Origin: an uncultured Clostridium sp.
GTDB lineage: Bacteria > Bacillota > Clostridia > TANB77 > CAG-508
DNA: 64,000 nt
Assembly: GCA_905213875.1 (NCBI GenBank)
Contig: CAJMJN010000002.1
Location: forward strand, 62,001-126,000
Direction of reading: 5' to 3'
Below, piece by piece: positions 34,884 through 44,107 of the stretch. The notes under the pieces were generated by a model. The model saw nothing but the letters and a program-made list of their open reading frames with translations, had not been told where the DNA came from and made no database searches. Within the stretch, counting starts at the first letter, position 1; every line of letters starts with the position of its first letter. Made by a program: the position numbers and the translations under genes.

Positions 34884-35531
34884 ATGGTTATATACATAAT
34901 TATGGCATTAATTGCATATGTAATAGGAAGTATAAATTTTTCAGTTATAATAAGTAAAAAGGTTGCAGGATTTGATGTAAGAGAAAAAGGAAGCGGAAAT
35001 GCAGGAAGTACAAATATGTTACGTTCTGTAGGAAAAAAAGCAGCAGCATTAACTTTGGTATGTGACATTTTAAAAGGAGTTATATCTATAGGAATCGCAG
35101 TTGTATTAGGAAATATGGTACAAGATATAAATAGAGAACTATTAGTACAAATAGCAGGAATCGCAGTTGTATTAGGACATACTTTCCCAGTATTTTTTGG
35201 ATTTAAAGGTGGAAAAGGTGTTGCAACATCATTAGGAGTACTATTAATAAGCAACTGGCAAATAGGATTAATATGTCTAGTATTTGCATTAGTACTTATG
35301 GTTTTAACAAAAATGGTATCACTTGGATCTTGTGGAGCAGCAGTTCTATATCCAGTTTTAACTTTATTTATAAACCAACATTATACAGTTTTAACAGAAG
35401 GAAAAAGTGGAAAAGCGTATTTAATTTATAGTATTATTTTAGCAGTAATTGTATTATATAATCATAGAAGTAATATAAAAAGATTATTAAATGGAACTGA
35501 AAACAAATTAAGTTTTAAAAGTGCCAAATAG
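34884..35531 (+). CDS. plsY: glycerol-3-phosphate acyltransferase PlsY
   Basis: Integral membrane enzyme that acylates glycerol-3-phosphate from acyl-phosphate, the first step of phospholipid synthesis. 215 aa with about six hydrophobic helices. Conserved loops: GSINFSVIIS, REKGSGNAGSTNMLRSVGKKAAALT and GHTFPVFFGFKGGKGVATSLG. Ribosome site AAGGAGGGG lies inside the end of der. Its neighbour gpsA makes the glycerol-3-phosphate substrate. Confidence 0.95.
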   Translation: MVIYIIMALIAYVIGSINFSVIISKKVAGFDVREKGSGNAGSTNMLRSVGKKAAALTLVCDILKGVISIGIAVVLGNMVQDINRELLVQIAGIAVVLGHTFPVFFGFKGGKGVATSLGVLLISNWQIGLICLVFALVLMVLTKMVSLGSCGAAVLYPVLTLFINQHYTVLTEGKSGKAYLIYSIILAVIVLYNHRSNIKRLLNGTENKLSFKSAK

Positions 35532-35662
35532 CAACGAATGTGTAGAAATATATGACACTGAGAATTGTATTAAGCAAAAAAGCAACAAAGTTGTATAAAT
35601 AATATGCTGAAAAAATTAATAATTATGGGCTTTGATAGTAAATTGGAAAGGAACGAAAGATT

Positions 35663-36649
35663 ATGAGAAATGTAGCAATAATAGGAAGCGGAAGCTGGGG
35701 TACAGCATTAGCTGTATGTTTAGCCAACAACGGAAACAATGTAAAGATTTGGTCTTTTTGTGAAGAAGAAAAAGATTTAATAAATAATAAAAAGCAATGC
35801 AAGTTTTTGCCAGGAGTAGTAATTCCTAATAATGTGGAATGTATGACTGATTTTGAAAAGGTAATTGATGGAGCAGATTTTATATTACATGTAACACCAT
35901 CAAAATTTACAAGATCTACATTTAAACAATATAAACAATATGTAGGAGACAAACCAGTAATTATTTGTTCAAAGGGATTTGAAAAAGAAACATTACAAAC
36001 ATTAGATGATGTAATAAAAGATGAATTACCATCAGCAAAAATTGGAGTTCTAACAGGGCCTAGCCATGCAGAAGAAGTTGCTATAAGTATTCCGACAGTA
36101 TTAGTTATAGCATCTGAACATGAAGAAATATTACCACTTATACAAGATACATTTATGTCTAAAAATATGAGAATATATACATCAACAGATGTAAAAGGAC
36201 TTGAATTAGGAGGAGCATTAAAAAATATTATTGCATTTTGTGCTGGCGTAGCAGCTGGAATTGGACTAGGAGATAACTCCTTTGCGGCATTAATTACTAG
36301 AGGTTTAGGTGAAATATCAAGATTAGGAGTTAAATTAGGTGGAAAACAAGAAACATTTTATGGCTTAAGTGGACTTGGAGATTTAATTGTTACATGTCTT
36401 AGTGAACACAGCAGAAATAGAAGAGCAGGAAAACTAATAGGTCAAGGAAAAACACTTGAAGAAACAAGAAAAGAAGTTGGAATGGTAATAGAAAGTATAG
36501 ACAATATAGATGTAGCTTATGAATTAGGAAAAAGAAATAATATATATATGCCAATAATAGAAACAGTATATGATGTTATTTATAATGGATTAGATCCTAA
36601 AAAAGCTGTTGAAGATTTAATGACAAGAGAAAAGAAAAGTGAAATCTAA
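35663..36649 (+). CDS. gpsA: glycerol-3-phosphate dehydrogenase [NAD(P)+]
   Basis: Reduces dihydroxyacetone phosphate to sn-glycerol-3-phosphate for lipid synthesis. 328 aa. N-terminal Rossmann motif IIGSGSWGTALAVCLA, then KGFE, GPSHAEEVA, the catalytic Lys in GALKNIIAFCAGVAAGIG, and the C-terminal GLSGLGDLIVTC and SRNRRAG. Ribosome site GGAAAGGA. The 131-base gap after plsY shows no clear terminator, so both may be co-transcribed. Confidence 0.95.
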   Translation: MRNVAIIGSGSWGTALAVCLANNGNNVKIWSFCEEEKDLINNKKQCKFLPGVVIPNNVECMTDFEKVIDGADFILHVTPSKFTRSTFKQYKQYVGDKPVIICSKGFEKETLQTLDDVIKDELPSAKIGVLTGPSHAEEVAISIPTVLVIASEHEEILPLIQDTFMSKNMRIYTSTDVKGLELGGALKNIIAFCAGVAAGIGLGDNSFAALITRGLGEISRLGVKLGGKQETFYGLSGLGDLIVTCLSEHSRNRRAGKLIGQGKTLEETRKEVGMVIESIDNIDVAYELGKRNNIYMPIIETVYDVIYNGLDPKKAVEDLMTREKKSEI

Positions 36650-36777
36650 TATTTGTGTTAAAATTACACTAAGCAGAAAATTTGTTTTATAATTTTTCTA
36701 AAAAACAAATAAAATTTTAAATTGATAATAAATTTAATAAAAATGGTAATAATATGAAAAAAGAAAGGATGAGTGCA

Positions 36778-37452
36778 ATGGAATTTTTTGATAAGTTAAG
36801 TAAAAAAGCTTCAGAAGCATATAAAATTACAGCTGACAAAACAGGTAAAATAGCTAAGGAAACTAAATTAAAATTAAAAATTAGTGAGTTAAAGTCAGAA
36901 ATAAATACAATATATACTGAAATTGGTAAAAAAGCATATGAAAAACATACAATAAAAAATGGTGGCGAAAAATGCACTGAAAATGTATGTGAACAAATAA
37001 AAGAAAAATGCTTAAAAATAGATGTATTAAGTGATGAAATAGATAATTTATTAAAACAATGTCTAGAATTAAATGATAAAAAACAATGTGAAAATTGTTA
37101 TGCAGAAATAGAAAAAGATGTTAAATTTTGCCCACATTGTGGAGCAAAGCAAGAAGAAATTGCAGTTGAAGCAGAAGTACTAGAAGCAGAAGAAAATAGT
37201 AATTCTGATGACGATGACAATGTATTTGGTGCAGAACAAGAACCAGAAAATACAGATAATAGTGAAGAAGTAAAAGAGCAACCAGAAAATAACGAGAAAA
37301 ATGATCAAATAGATAATGAAGAAAATTCAGAAGAAAAAGAAAAAACTAATTTAGAAAAAACAGTTGAAGTAGAATCAAATGTAGAAACACAAACAGATTC
37401 AGCAGAAATGGAAGAAGACAAGAAAGATGTAAAAGAAGACGGAGAGCAATAA
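36778..37452 (+). CDS. zinc-ribbon protein with coiled coil and acidic tail
   Basis: 224 aa from ATG 36778 (AAAGG at 36764-36768 well placed; ATGs at 36754 and 36769 are also in frame). Residues about 1-100 are helical and probably coiled coil (KISELKSEINTIYTEIGKKAYEK). Then comes one zinc ribbon CENC-x11-CPHCGAKQ near 104-123, and a long Glu/Asp/Asn-rich tail without predicted structure. It is cytosolic and of unknown function. Such proteins are common in Clostridia as short zinc-ribbon, YgiT-independent orphans. The stop overlaps the dtd ATG by one base. Confidence 0.75.
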   Translation: MEFFDKLSKKASEAYKITADKTGKIAKETKLKLKISELKSEINTIYTEIGKKAYEKHTIKNGGEKCTENVCEQIKEKCLKIDVLSDEIDNLLKQCLELNDKKQCENCYAEIEKDVKFCPHCGAKQEEIAVEAEVLEAEENSNSDDDDNVFGAEQEPENTDNSEEVKEQPENNEKNDQIDNEENSEEKEKTNLEKTVEVESNVETQTDSAEMEEDKKDVKEDGEQ

Positions 37453-37889
37453 TGAAATTAGTTGTACAAAGAGTAAAAAATGCACAAGTAGAAGTAGAAG
37501 GTAAATTAGTAGGAAAAATAGAGCAAGGTTTTTTGGTATTACTAGGTGTTACACATAGTGATACCAAAGAACAAGCTGATTATTTAGTGAAAAAATTGTG
37601 TAAACTAAGAGTTTTCAAAGATGAAAACGATAAAATGAATTTAGGTCTAAAAGATATAAATGGAGAATTACTAATAGTTTCACAATTTACACTATATGCA
37701 GACTGCTCTAGTGGAAATAGACCATCTTTTATAAATGCTGCTAAACCAGAACAAGCGGAAGAATTATATGAATATTTTTGCGAACAATGTGAGCAAAATA
37801 ACATTAAAGTAGAAAAAGGAATATTTGGAGCAGATATGAAAGTTAGTCTTTTAAATGATGGCCCAGTAACAATAATAATGGAAAAGTAG
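37452..37889 (+). CDS. dtd: D-aminoacyl-tRNA deacylase
   Basis: Removes D-amino acids (and Gly mischarged onto tRNA-Ala) from tRNA. 145 aa, the standard size. Motifs: MKLVVQRVKNAQVEVEG, the catalytic SQFTLYADCSSGNRPSF, and the Gly-cisPro-type loop LLNDGPVTIIME near the C-terminus. Ribosome site GGAGAG is inside the preceding gene. It is the last gene of this plus-strand run; the next gene is convergent and its stop codon begins at the base after the dtd stop. Confidence 0.95.
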   Translation: MKLVVQRVKNAQVEVEGKLVGKIEQGFLVLLGVTHSDTKEQADYLVKKLCKLRVFKDENDKMNLGLKDINGELLIVSQFTLYADCSSGNRPSFINAAKPEQAEELYEYFCEQCEQNNIKVEKGIFGADMKVSLLNDGPVTIIMEK

Positions 37890-38171
37890 TTAATAAGGAA
37901 AACGTTCATATAAGTATTTAATTATATTATTAGCATTATCTTCAGTTATTGTAATAAACAAATTCTTGTCAATACATATTAACATTTTTAAATTATATAA
38001 ATCAGAATTATCAATATAAACACCAATTATCTCAGCAAGTTCAATGGGATTGGTGTATTTTTTTTCCCAATTTAAATTATTATAAATTTCTAAATCTGTA
38101 TTATAAAAGCGACTTAAAAAATCATTTAATTCACCTTTTTTAGTACTATATAAATTTACAGTAGCAAACAT
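37890..38171 (-). CDS. small conserved-looking hypothetical protein
   Basis: 93 aa, MFATVNLYSTKKGELNDFLSRF at its start in two parts, ending KYLYERFPY. Acidic/aromatic with alternating strands and helices, no membrane helix. A good ribosome site (AAGGGA) precedes the start on the minus strand, and TATACT lies just upstream. The compact, well-spaced ORF argues that it is real. It is not a family I can name, although the composition is typical of small cytosolic Clostridial proteins. It converges with dtd without any spacer. Confidence 0.65.
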   Translation of the reverse strand: MFATVNLYSTKKGELNDFLSRFYNTDLEIYNNLNWEKKYTNPIELAEIIGVYIDNSDLYNLKMLICIDKNLFITITEDNANNIIKYLYERFPY

Positions 38172-38344
38172 AATAAATTATCCCTTGTATAGTATATTTA
38201 GGTTTTTAAGAGGATTTACCTATAAACCAATATGTATTAAAAAAATCAAATTATATTAATAGTATTAAAAAATAAATAAAAATATATACAAAGAATAAAT
38301 TAAATAAAAAATGTAAATAATAGAAAAAATGGAGGAAAAAAAAT

Positions 38345-39313
38345 TTGAAAAAAAATAAAATAATATTGTTTATTGTAACAATGACAATTTTAATTGTAAT
38401 TTTTGTATTAATATATAGAAATATTAGTAATAGTAATAATACTCAAACTCAAGAAGAAAAAGCATTTACTGAAATTGAATTTTTAGATGGAGAATTAGTA
38501 AATTTATTTAATCAAATGAATAATATAGAAATTAGAAATTACAATGTATCTGTAACTCAAATTAATGAAAAAGGCGACAAAAATGAAGAAGATGGTCAAG
38601 CGAATAAAAGTGAAGAAAGCAAAAACAGCAATTCAAGTAGTGAATCTAATAATACGTCTGGAGGTAGTTCAAAAGATAGTTCTAGTGGTAATAGTACAGA
38701 AAGTACAGATAGTTCGTTACAAAATTCTCAAAATGGGAATAGTACAACTAAAAATGAAGAATTTCAATTGCAATCAACAAGTGTATTGTTAAGAAGTGAC
38801 CAAATAGATTGGGACGAGATAAAAACCAAAATTGAAACATTATATTTATCTATCCCAACAATAACATTAGATTTATATCAAATACAAGTAAACCAAGATG
38901 ATATATTAAATTTCAACAAAGAATTAGATTCATTAACCTTATTAGTTGAGCAAGAAAGAAAAGAAGAATGTTTAAATAAATTAGCAACAATATATGAATA
39001 TATTCCTAAATTTGCGGAAAAAGCAACAACTGATGAATTAGAAAAAACAATATTAGAAACAAAGAAAAATTTATTTAAAGGATATAGCAAACTGGATAGT
39101 AAAAATTGGGGTGAAATATCACAAGATGTAAATCAAACAGTAGAAAGTTTTACAAAACTATTAACAAATGTTAATGAAAAAGATAGTAAACAATATACTA
39201 TAAACAAAATTTATGTGATGTTAAATGAATTGAAAAATGCAGTAAACATACAAGATACAAATGTTTTTTTGATAAAGTATAAAAATATATTGGAAGAATT
39301 AAATGATTTATAA
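38345..39313 (+). CDS. single-pass membrane-anchored protein of unknown function
   Basis: 322 aa from TTG 38345, which has GGAGG at 38331-38335; the nearby ATG 38330 runs into a stop. A short basic start is followed by a membrane helix (IILFIVTMTILIVIFVLIY, about 6-24), a low-complexity Ser/Asn/Gly/Lys linker (about 75-145) and a helical C-terminal domain (LDLYQIQVNQDDILNF, LTLLVEQERKEECLNKL). No Cys lipobox is seen, so it is probably a bitopic protein with its domain outside. No known family is recognised. Confidence 0.7.
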   Translation: MKKNKIILFIVTMTILIVIFVLIYRNISNSNNTQTQEEKAFTEIEFLDGELVNLFNQMNNIEIRNYNVSVTQINEKGDKNEEDGQANKSEESKNSNSSSESNNTSGGSSKDSSSGNSTESTDSSLQNSQNGNSTTKNEEFQLQSTSVLLRSDQIDWDEIKTKIETLYLSIPTITLDLYQIQVNQDDILNFNKELDSLTLLVEQERKEECLNKLATIYEYIPKFAEKATTDELEKTILETKKNLFKGYSKLDSKNWGEISQDVNQTVESFTKLLTNVNEKDSKQYTINKIYVMLNELKNAVNIQDTNVFLIKYKNILEELNDL

Positions 39314-39412
39314 AATTCATAGATTATTTGGTCGCTTACGCGGTATTTCATAAAATAATATTAAAATTATTAAAAATTTGCATTTTATAGCAAATTATTT
39401 CAAAAGAATTTA

Positions 39413-39441
39413 TAGACATCGTAAGAATTTTATGTTATTAT
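39413..39441 (+). promoter_or_regulatory. promoter of RNase P RNA
   Basis: TAGACA (39413-39418) and TATTAT (39436-39441), spacer 17, ending about 10 bases before the P1 helix of the RNA. Confidence 0.65.
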
Positions 39442-39450
39442 GTATATTGC

Positions 39451-39804
39451 TAAAGTAAATTAAATAGTCGCTGGTAAATTTCGAAAGAAATTACGAGAGG
39501 AAAGTCCGGGCTCCATAGAGCAATGATGCTAGATAACGTCTAGTGAGGGTGACCTTAAGGAAAGTGCAACAGAAAATAACCGCCTTAGTTTACTAAGGTA
39601 AGGATGAAAAGGTGAGGTAAGAGCTCACCGCCATTATGGTGACATAGTGGGTCTGTGTAAACCCCATCTGGAGCAACACCTTGTAAAGAAGATTAAGCCT
39701 GCTCGGTGCCTTCTTGATTTGCGTGGCTTGAGGCAAATAGCGATATTTGTCCTAGATAAATGACTATTTTAAATGACAGAACCCGGCTTACAGGTTTACT
39801 TTGC
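39451..39804 (+). ncRNA. rnpB: RNase P RNA
   Basis: Catalytic RNA that matures tRNA 5' ends. Recognised by the conserved GAGGAAAGTCCGGGCTCC near 39494-39511, the ATAGTGGGTCTGTGTAAACCCC-like region in parts near 39643-39665, and the closing ACAGAACCCGGCTTACAGG near 39776-39794. P1 pairs AAAGTAAA (39452-39459) with TTTACTTT (39795-39802), fixing the ends to within a few bases. Flanked by its own promoter and a very strong terminator. Confidence 0.95.
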
Positions 39805-39856
39805 AAAGGGGCAGGTCAAAGGTGTTTTTTATAACATTTTTGACCTGCCTCTTTTT
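39805..39856 (+). terminator. strong Rho-independent terminator after rnpB
   Basis: 16-base stem, 39805-39820 with 39838-39853, perfect except for one G-U pair; core GGCAGGTCAAA/TTTGACCTGCC, followed by TTT. It closes the RNase P RNA transcript. Confidence 0.92.
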
Positions 39857-39866
39857 AAATAATTAT

Positions 39867-39894
39867 TTACAATTAAAAATCTTAAGTGTATAAT
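39867..39894 (+). promoter_or_regulatory. promoter of the hydrolase gene at 39925
   Basis: TTACAA (39867-39872) and TATAAT (39889-39894), spacer 16, about 30 bases before the start codon. Confidence 0.6.
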
Positions 39895-39924
39895 GTAGGC
39901 AAGATTTGGAAAGGAAATTTGAAT

Positions 39925-40809
39925 ATGGAATTAATAAATTTTATGGCCACAGATGGAGTAAATTTAGAAGGAATATTATATAAAGCTTCATCTAATATAA
40001 GTGAAAAAATAATATTATCAGTACATGGAATGACAAGCAATTGTTTTAAAAAAAGAGATATAGAAATAGCTAAAAAAGCTAATGAAAAAGGAATTGACTA
40101 TTTTGCATTTAATAATAGAGGAAGTGAAATTGTTAAATATATAGAAAAAGAAACAGAAGGACAGCCAACAAAAGAACTAGCAGGAACAGCATATGAAGAT
40201 GTACTAGAAGGTTATGAAGATATAGTTGGAGCAATAATAAAATTAAAAGAATTAGGATATAAAAATATATATTTACAAGGACATAGTTTAGGTTGCACAA
40301 AAATAGTATACACATATAATGAATTGATAAATAATGATGAAACAGAAATATTAGAAAATATAAAAGGAGTAATATTGTTATCATTAGTAGATATCCCAAT
40401 GGCCTTAAAAGTATATCTAAGAGATAATTTTAAACAATATCTTGATTATGCCGAAAAATTGGAACATGAAAATAAAATATACGAAATGATGCCTAGAGAA
40501 TCATTTATACATCCAATAAGTGTAAAATCATTTTTACGTTATGCACGAGATAATAAAGATATAGATTTTGCAAATTATGGTAAAGATAACGAACTAGAAA
40601 AATTAAATAATATACAAGTACCATTATTTATGAGATGGGGAAATGATAATGAAATGATTATTCAACAAGCGGATGAATTATCAACAATGGTAAATAATAT
40701 AATAACAAATGAAAATAAAAATATCGACTATATAGATGGAGCAAACCATAGCTATACAGGAAAAGAAAAAGAACTTGCAGAGCAAATAGTAGAATTTGTA
40801 TTAATGTAA
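39925..40809 (+). CDS. alpha/beta hydrolase
   Basis: 294 aa from ATG 39925 (GGAAAGGA at 39908-39915). The fold shows an oxyanion region SVHGMTSNC, the nucleophile elbow LQGHSLGCTK, and a C-terminal His in GANHSYTGKEKELAEQI; the acid residue is probably in RWGNDNEM. It is cytosolic, with no signal peptide. Similar proteins are called esterase, lysophospholipase or dienelactone hydrolase, so the substrate is not known. Confidence 0.8.
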   Translation: MELINFMATDGVNLEGILYKASSNISEKIILSVHGMTSNCFKKRDIEIAKKANEKGIDYFAFNNRGSEIVKYIEKETEGQPTKELAGTAYEDVLEGYEDIVGAIIKLKELGYKNIYLQGHSLGCTKIVYTYNELINNDETEILENIKGVILLSLVDIPMALKVYLRDNFKQYLDYAEKLEHENKIYEMMPRESFIHPISVKSFLRYARDNKDIDFANYGKDNELEKLNNIQVPLFMRWGNDNEMIIQQADELSTMVNNIITNENKNIDYIDGANHSYTGKEKELAEQIVEFVLM

Positions 40810-40912
40810 AAATAGAAATATATTAAAATAGAAATTAGTTTAATGAAATACAAAATTTGGGAAAGGAGAAAGTACGAAGAGATTAAAAATATAGTATCGT
40901 ACGAAGAAAAAA

Positions 40913-41977
40913 ATGGCAAATATTTTTGATTATTTAGATTGGAGAGATATAAGTTTAGAAAAAGTAGAATTTAATGAAATAGATAATTTAATTTTAGCAA
41001 GATTATCATATTTCCCATTAGATGGCTCAGTAAAGGAAAATGATGAAATAACTGTAAAAGAAGCATATCTAAAAATGAAAGAACAAGGAACTACAGGAAG
41101 AATTTTACAGGCAGAAGATATTGACTTATTTCCTAAACTTGCAAATAGTGAAAGATTTGGAAATCTAAAGTTAACAGGCTTTGTAAACAAAATAGATCCA
41201 GAAGCAGAAAAACAATTTTCAGCTGTAACAATATTATTTCCTGATAACACAATATATGTTGCATACAGAGGAACAGACAACACTATTGTAGGTTGGAAAG
41301 AAGATTTTAATATGAGTTTTAGTGATTTAGTTGCATCACAAACAGAATCAGTAAAATACTTAGAAAAAATTGCTAATAAATATCCAGAAAAGAAAATATT
41401 AGTTGGAGGACATTCTAAAGGCGGAAATTTGGCAATATATGCATCAGTATTTTGCAAACCGGAAATACAAGATAGAATTATAGAAGTATATAATAATGAT
41501 GGTCCAGGATTCTCAGAAAAAGTAGTTCAAAGTCCAGAATATGAAAAAATGATAAAAAAAGTACATACATATATTCCGCAAACTTCAATAATAGGAAGGC
41601 TATTAAATCATAAGGAAGAAACAACAATAATTAAAAGTACACAAATGGGAATAATGCAACATGATTTATATTCTTGGCAAGTATTAGGAGCTAAATTTGT
41701 AGAAGACGAATTAACAAACTCAAGTGAATTTATAGACCAAAAAATAACTAATTGGCTAAGAGAAGTAAGCCCAGAGCAAAGAGGAGAATTTTTTGATGTA
41801 TTATTTGAAATACTAAATGCCACAAATGCAAAAACATTGTCAGAAATTAAAGGAAACTGGTTTGCAAGTGCAAAGGCAATGCTTACAACATATAAAAATT
41901 TAACACCTGAAAGTAAAAAAATACTAATACAAACATTTAGACTTTTAGGAACAAGTTCATCAGAAAATAAAGATTAA
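40913..41977 (+). CDS. DUF2974 (Mbeg1-like) lipase-fold hydrolase
   Basis: 354 aa. Lipase-3-like alpha/beta hydrolase with YVAYRGTDNTIVGWKEDFNMSF, the nucleophile elbow VGGHSKGGNLAIYA and YNNDGPGFSE, the combination that marks the DUF2974 family common in Clostridia and Bacilli. No signal peptide. The ATG has no ribosome site directly before it. The good AAAGGAGAA lies at 40862-40870, with an inverted repeat GTACGA (40872-40877)/TCGTAC (40897-40902) in between that could bring the two together. Confidence 0.85.
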   Translation: MANIFDYLDWRDISLEKVEFNEIDNLILARLSYFPLDGSVKENDEITVKEAYLKMKEQGTTGRILQAEDIDLFPKLANSERFGNLKLTGFVNKIDPEAEKQFSAVTILFPDNTIYVAYRGTDNTIVGWKEDFNMSFSDLVASQTESVKYLEKIANKYPEKKILVGGHSKGGNLAIYASVFCKPEIQDRIIEVYNNDGPGFSEKVVQSPEYEKMIKKVHTYIPQTSIIGRLLNHKEETTIIKSTQMGIMQHDLYSWQVLGAKFVEDELTNSSEFIDQKITNWLREVSPEQRGEFFDVLFEILNATNAKTLSEIKGNWFASAKAMLTTYKNLTPESKKILIQTFRLLGTSSSENKD

Positions 41978-42006
41978 ATTAGTGGCAATTTATGAATAGA
42001 ATTAAG

Positions 42007-42051
42007 AATAAAGTGATATATATTAACATATGTATATTACTTTATTTTTAT
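42007..42051 (+). terminator. Rho-independent terminator after DUF2974 gene
   Basis: AATAAAGTGATATA (42007-42020) pairs with TATATTACTTTATT (42033-42046), one G-U pair, followed by a T-rich run. Confidence 0.8.
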
Positions 42052-42068
42052 ATAAAATCAATAAAAAC

Positions 42069-42141
42069 GTGTAAAAACCGACTCAAAAATCAAAAAAATG
42101 TGTAAAATATTCCTAAAAAGCAAGAAAAAATGTGTAAAATA
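42069..42141 (+). repeat. three phased direct repeats upstream of ohyA promoter
   Basis: GTGTAAAA occurs at 42069, 42100 and 42132, 31 and 32 bases apart, close to three helical turns. Copies two and three share a longer identical 17-base unit (42093-42109 and 42125-42141). They lie 65-135 bases upstream of the ohyA -35 box, a place where an activator or repressor array could bind. Confidence 0.6.
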
Positions 42142-42204
42142 ATGTTTAAATTTATATAATTAAAAAATAATGTAGGATTATATACAAAAAACAAAATTTG
42201 TATC

Positions 42205-42233
42205 TTGAAATTTAAAATACATAAACATATAAT
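42205..42233 (+). promoter_or_regulatory. promoter of ohyA
   Basis: TTGAAA (42205-42210) and TATAAT (42228-42233), spacer 17, 36 bases before the start codon. Confidence 0.75.
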
Positions 42234-42268
42234 ATATTGGAAAAACTAAAGATATGGAGGTAGTTATT

Positions 42269-44044
42269 ATGTATTATAGTAATGGGAACTATGAAGCATT
42301 TGCACATCCTAAGAAACCAGAAGGTGTAGATAATAAATCTGCATACCTAGTAGGAGCAGGACTTGCATCACTTGCAGCAGCATGCTTTTTAGTAAGAGAT
42401 GGACAAATGAAAGGTGAAAATATTCACATATTAGAAACAGGAAAATTATCAGGAGGAGCTTGTGATGGTATAGATGATCCACAAAAAGGATTTATAATTC
42501 GTGGTGGACGTGAAATGGAAAATCATTTTGAGTGTTTATGGGATTTATTCCGTTCAATACCATCATTAGAAACAGAAGGGGCATCAGTATTAGACGAATA
42601 TTATTGGCTAAACAAAAAAGACCCAAATTATTCATTAATGAGAGCAACTGTAAACAGAGGAGAAGATGCACACACTGATGGCAAATTTGGATTATCAGAT
42701 GAAGCTTCAATGGAAATTGTAAAATTATTTTTTACTAAAGATGAAGATTTATATGATAAAAAAATAGAAGATGTATTTACAGAAGAATTTTTTAGTTCTA
42801 ATTTTTGGTTATATTGGAGAACTATGTTTGCATTTGAAACATGGCATAGTGCATTAGAAATGAAATTATATATTCAAAGATTTATACATCATATTGGAGG
42901 ATTACCTGATTTTTCAGCTTTGAAATTTACAAAATATAACCAATACGAATCACTAATTTTACCAATGGTAAAATATCTAGAAAGCCATGGAGTACAATTC
43001 CAATATGATACACAAGTAAAAAATGTAAAATTTGATATTGATGGAGAAAAGAAAACAGCTAAACAAATTATATGTGTACATGAAGGAAAAGACGAAGTAA
43101 TAGATTTAACTGTAAATGATTTGGTATTTGTAACAAACGGAAGTTGTACAGAAAGATCAATGCTAGGAGATCAAAACACTGCACCTGATTTAAACATAAA
43201 AAATGGTGAAGGTGATAGCTGGGAACTATGGAAAAATATAGCTATACAAAGTGAAGAATTTGGCCATCCAGAAAAATTCTGTATGAATATAAAAGAAACT
43301 AACTGGGAATCTGCAACAGTTACAACTTTAGATGATAAAATTCCGCAATATATTCAAAAAATATGTAAAAGAGATCCATTTAGTGGAAGAGTTGTAACAG
43401 GTGGAATAGTATCTGTAAAAGATTCAAATTGGATGATGAGTTGGACAGTAAATAGACAACCACATTTTAAAAATCAACCTAAAGACCAATTAGTAGTTTG
43501 GGTATATGGACTATTTACAAATGTAAAAGGAAATTACATTAAAAAGCTAATGAGAGAATGTACAGGAAAAGAAATTACAGAGGAATGGTTATATCATTTA
43601 GGTGTTCCAAAAGATCAAATAGAAGATTTAGCAGAACATTCTGCTAAATGTGTACCTTGTATGATGCCATATATAACCGCATTCTTTATGCCAAGAACAG
43701 CAGGAGATAGACCAAAAGTAGTTCCAAAAGGATGTACAAACTTTGCATTTATAGGACAATTTTCAGATACTGTAAGAGATACAGTATTTACAACAGAATA
43801 TTCAGTAAGAACAGCTATGGAAGCGGTGTATACATTACTTGATGTAGATAGAGGAGTTCCAGAAGTATTTGGCTCTTGCTATGATATTCGTGTATTATTG
43901 GATTCAACATATAAGATGATGGATGGTAAAAAAATTACAGATTTAAAATTGCCATTTGCAAAGGACTTAGTATTGAAAAAGGCATTAAAAGCAGCAGAGG
44001 GAACAGTAATAGAAGATCTATTAAAAAGATATAAATTAATATAA
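42269..44044 (+). CDS. ohyA: oleate hydratase (myosin-cross-reactive antigen family)
   Basis: FAD-dependent hydratase that adds water to the cis-9 double bond of unsaturated fatty acids, giving 10-hydroxy acids and detoxifying host oleate or linoleate. 591 aa from ATG 42269 (GGAGG at 42257-42261; ATG 42254 overlaps this site). Motifs: AYLVGAGLASLAAACFLVRDG, HILETGKLSGGACDG, RGGREMENHFECLWDL, CTERSMLGD, and FAFIGQFSDTVRDTVFTTEYSVRTAM near the C-terminus. It is at the full family length. Monocistronic, with its own promoter and terminator. Confidence 0.96.
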   Translation: MYYSNGNYEAFAHPKKPEGVDNKSAYLVGAGLASLAAACFLVRDGQMKGENIHILETGKLSGGACDGIDDPQKGFIIRGGREMENHFECLWDLFRSIPSLETEGASVLDEYYWLNKKDPNYSLMRATVNRGEDAHTDGKFGLSDEASMEIVKLFFTKDEDLYDKKIEDVFTEEFFSSNFWLYWRTMFAFETWHSALEMKLYIQRFIHHIGGLPDFSALKFTKYNQYESLILPMVKYLESHGVQFQYDTQVKNVKFDIDGEKKTAKQIICVHEGKDEVIDLTVNDLVFVTNGSCTERSMLGDQNTAPDLNIKNGEGDSWELWKNIAIQSEEFGHPEKFCMNIKETNWESATVTTLDDKIPQYIQKICKRDPFSGRVVTGGIVSVKDSNWMMSWTVNRQPHFKNQPKDQLVVWVYGLFTNVKGNYIKKLMRECTGKEITEEWLYHLGVPKDQIEDLAEHSAKCVPCMMPYITAFFMPRTAGDRPKVVPKGCTNFAFIGQFSDTVRDTVFTTEYSVRTAMEAVYTLLDVDRGVPEVFGSCYDIRVLLDSTYKMMDGKKITDLKLPFAKDLVLKKALKAAEGTVIEDLLKRYKLI

Positions 44045-44050
44045 AACAAA

Positions 44051-44092
44051 AGCAAAAACAGTAGTAAAAATATAAAGGCTACTGTTTTTGCT
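44051..44092 (+). terminator. hairpin after ohyA
   Basis: AGCAAAAACAGTAG (44051-44064) pairs perfectly with CTACTGTTTTTGCT (44079-44092), followed only by GTTT. A strong stem with a poor T-run, so partly a guess as a terminator. Confidence 0.7.
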
Positions 44093-44107
44093 GTTTAAAG
44101 GTATTGA

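Noticed and set aside
42069..42141. CRISPR-like repeats
   Set aside because: Only three short copies, no uniform spacers, no cas genes; better explained as regulator sites.
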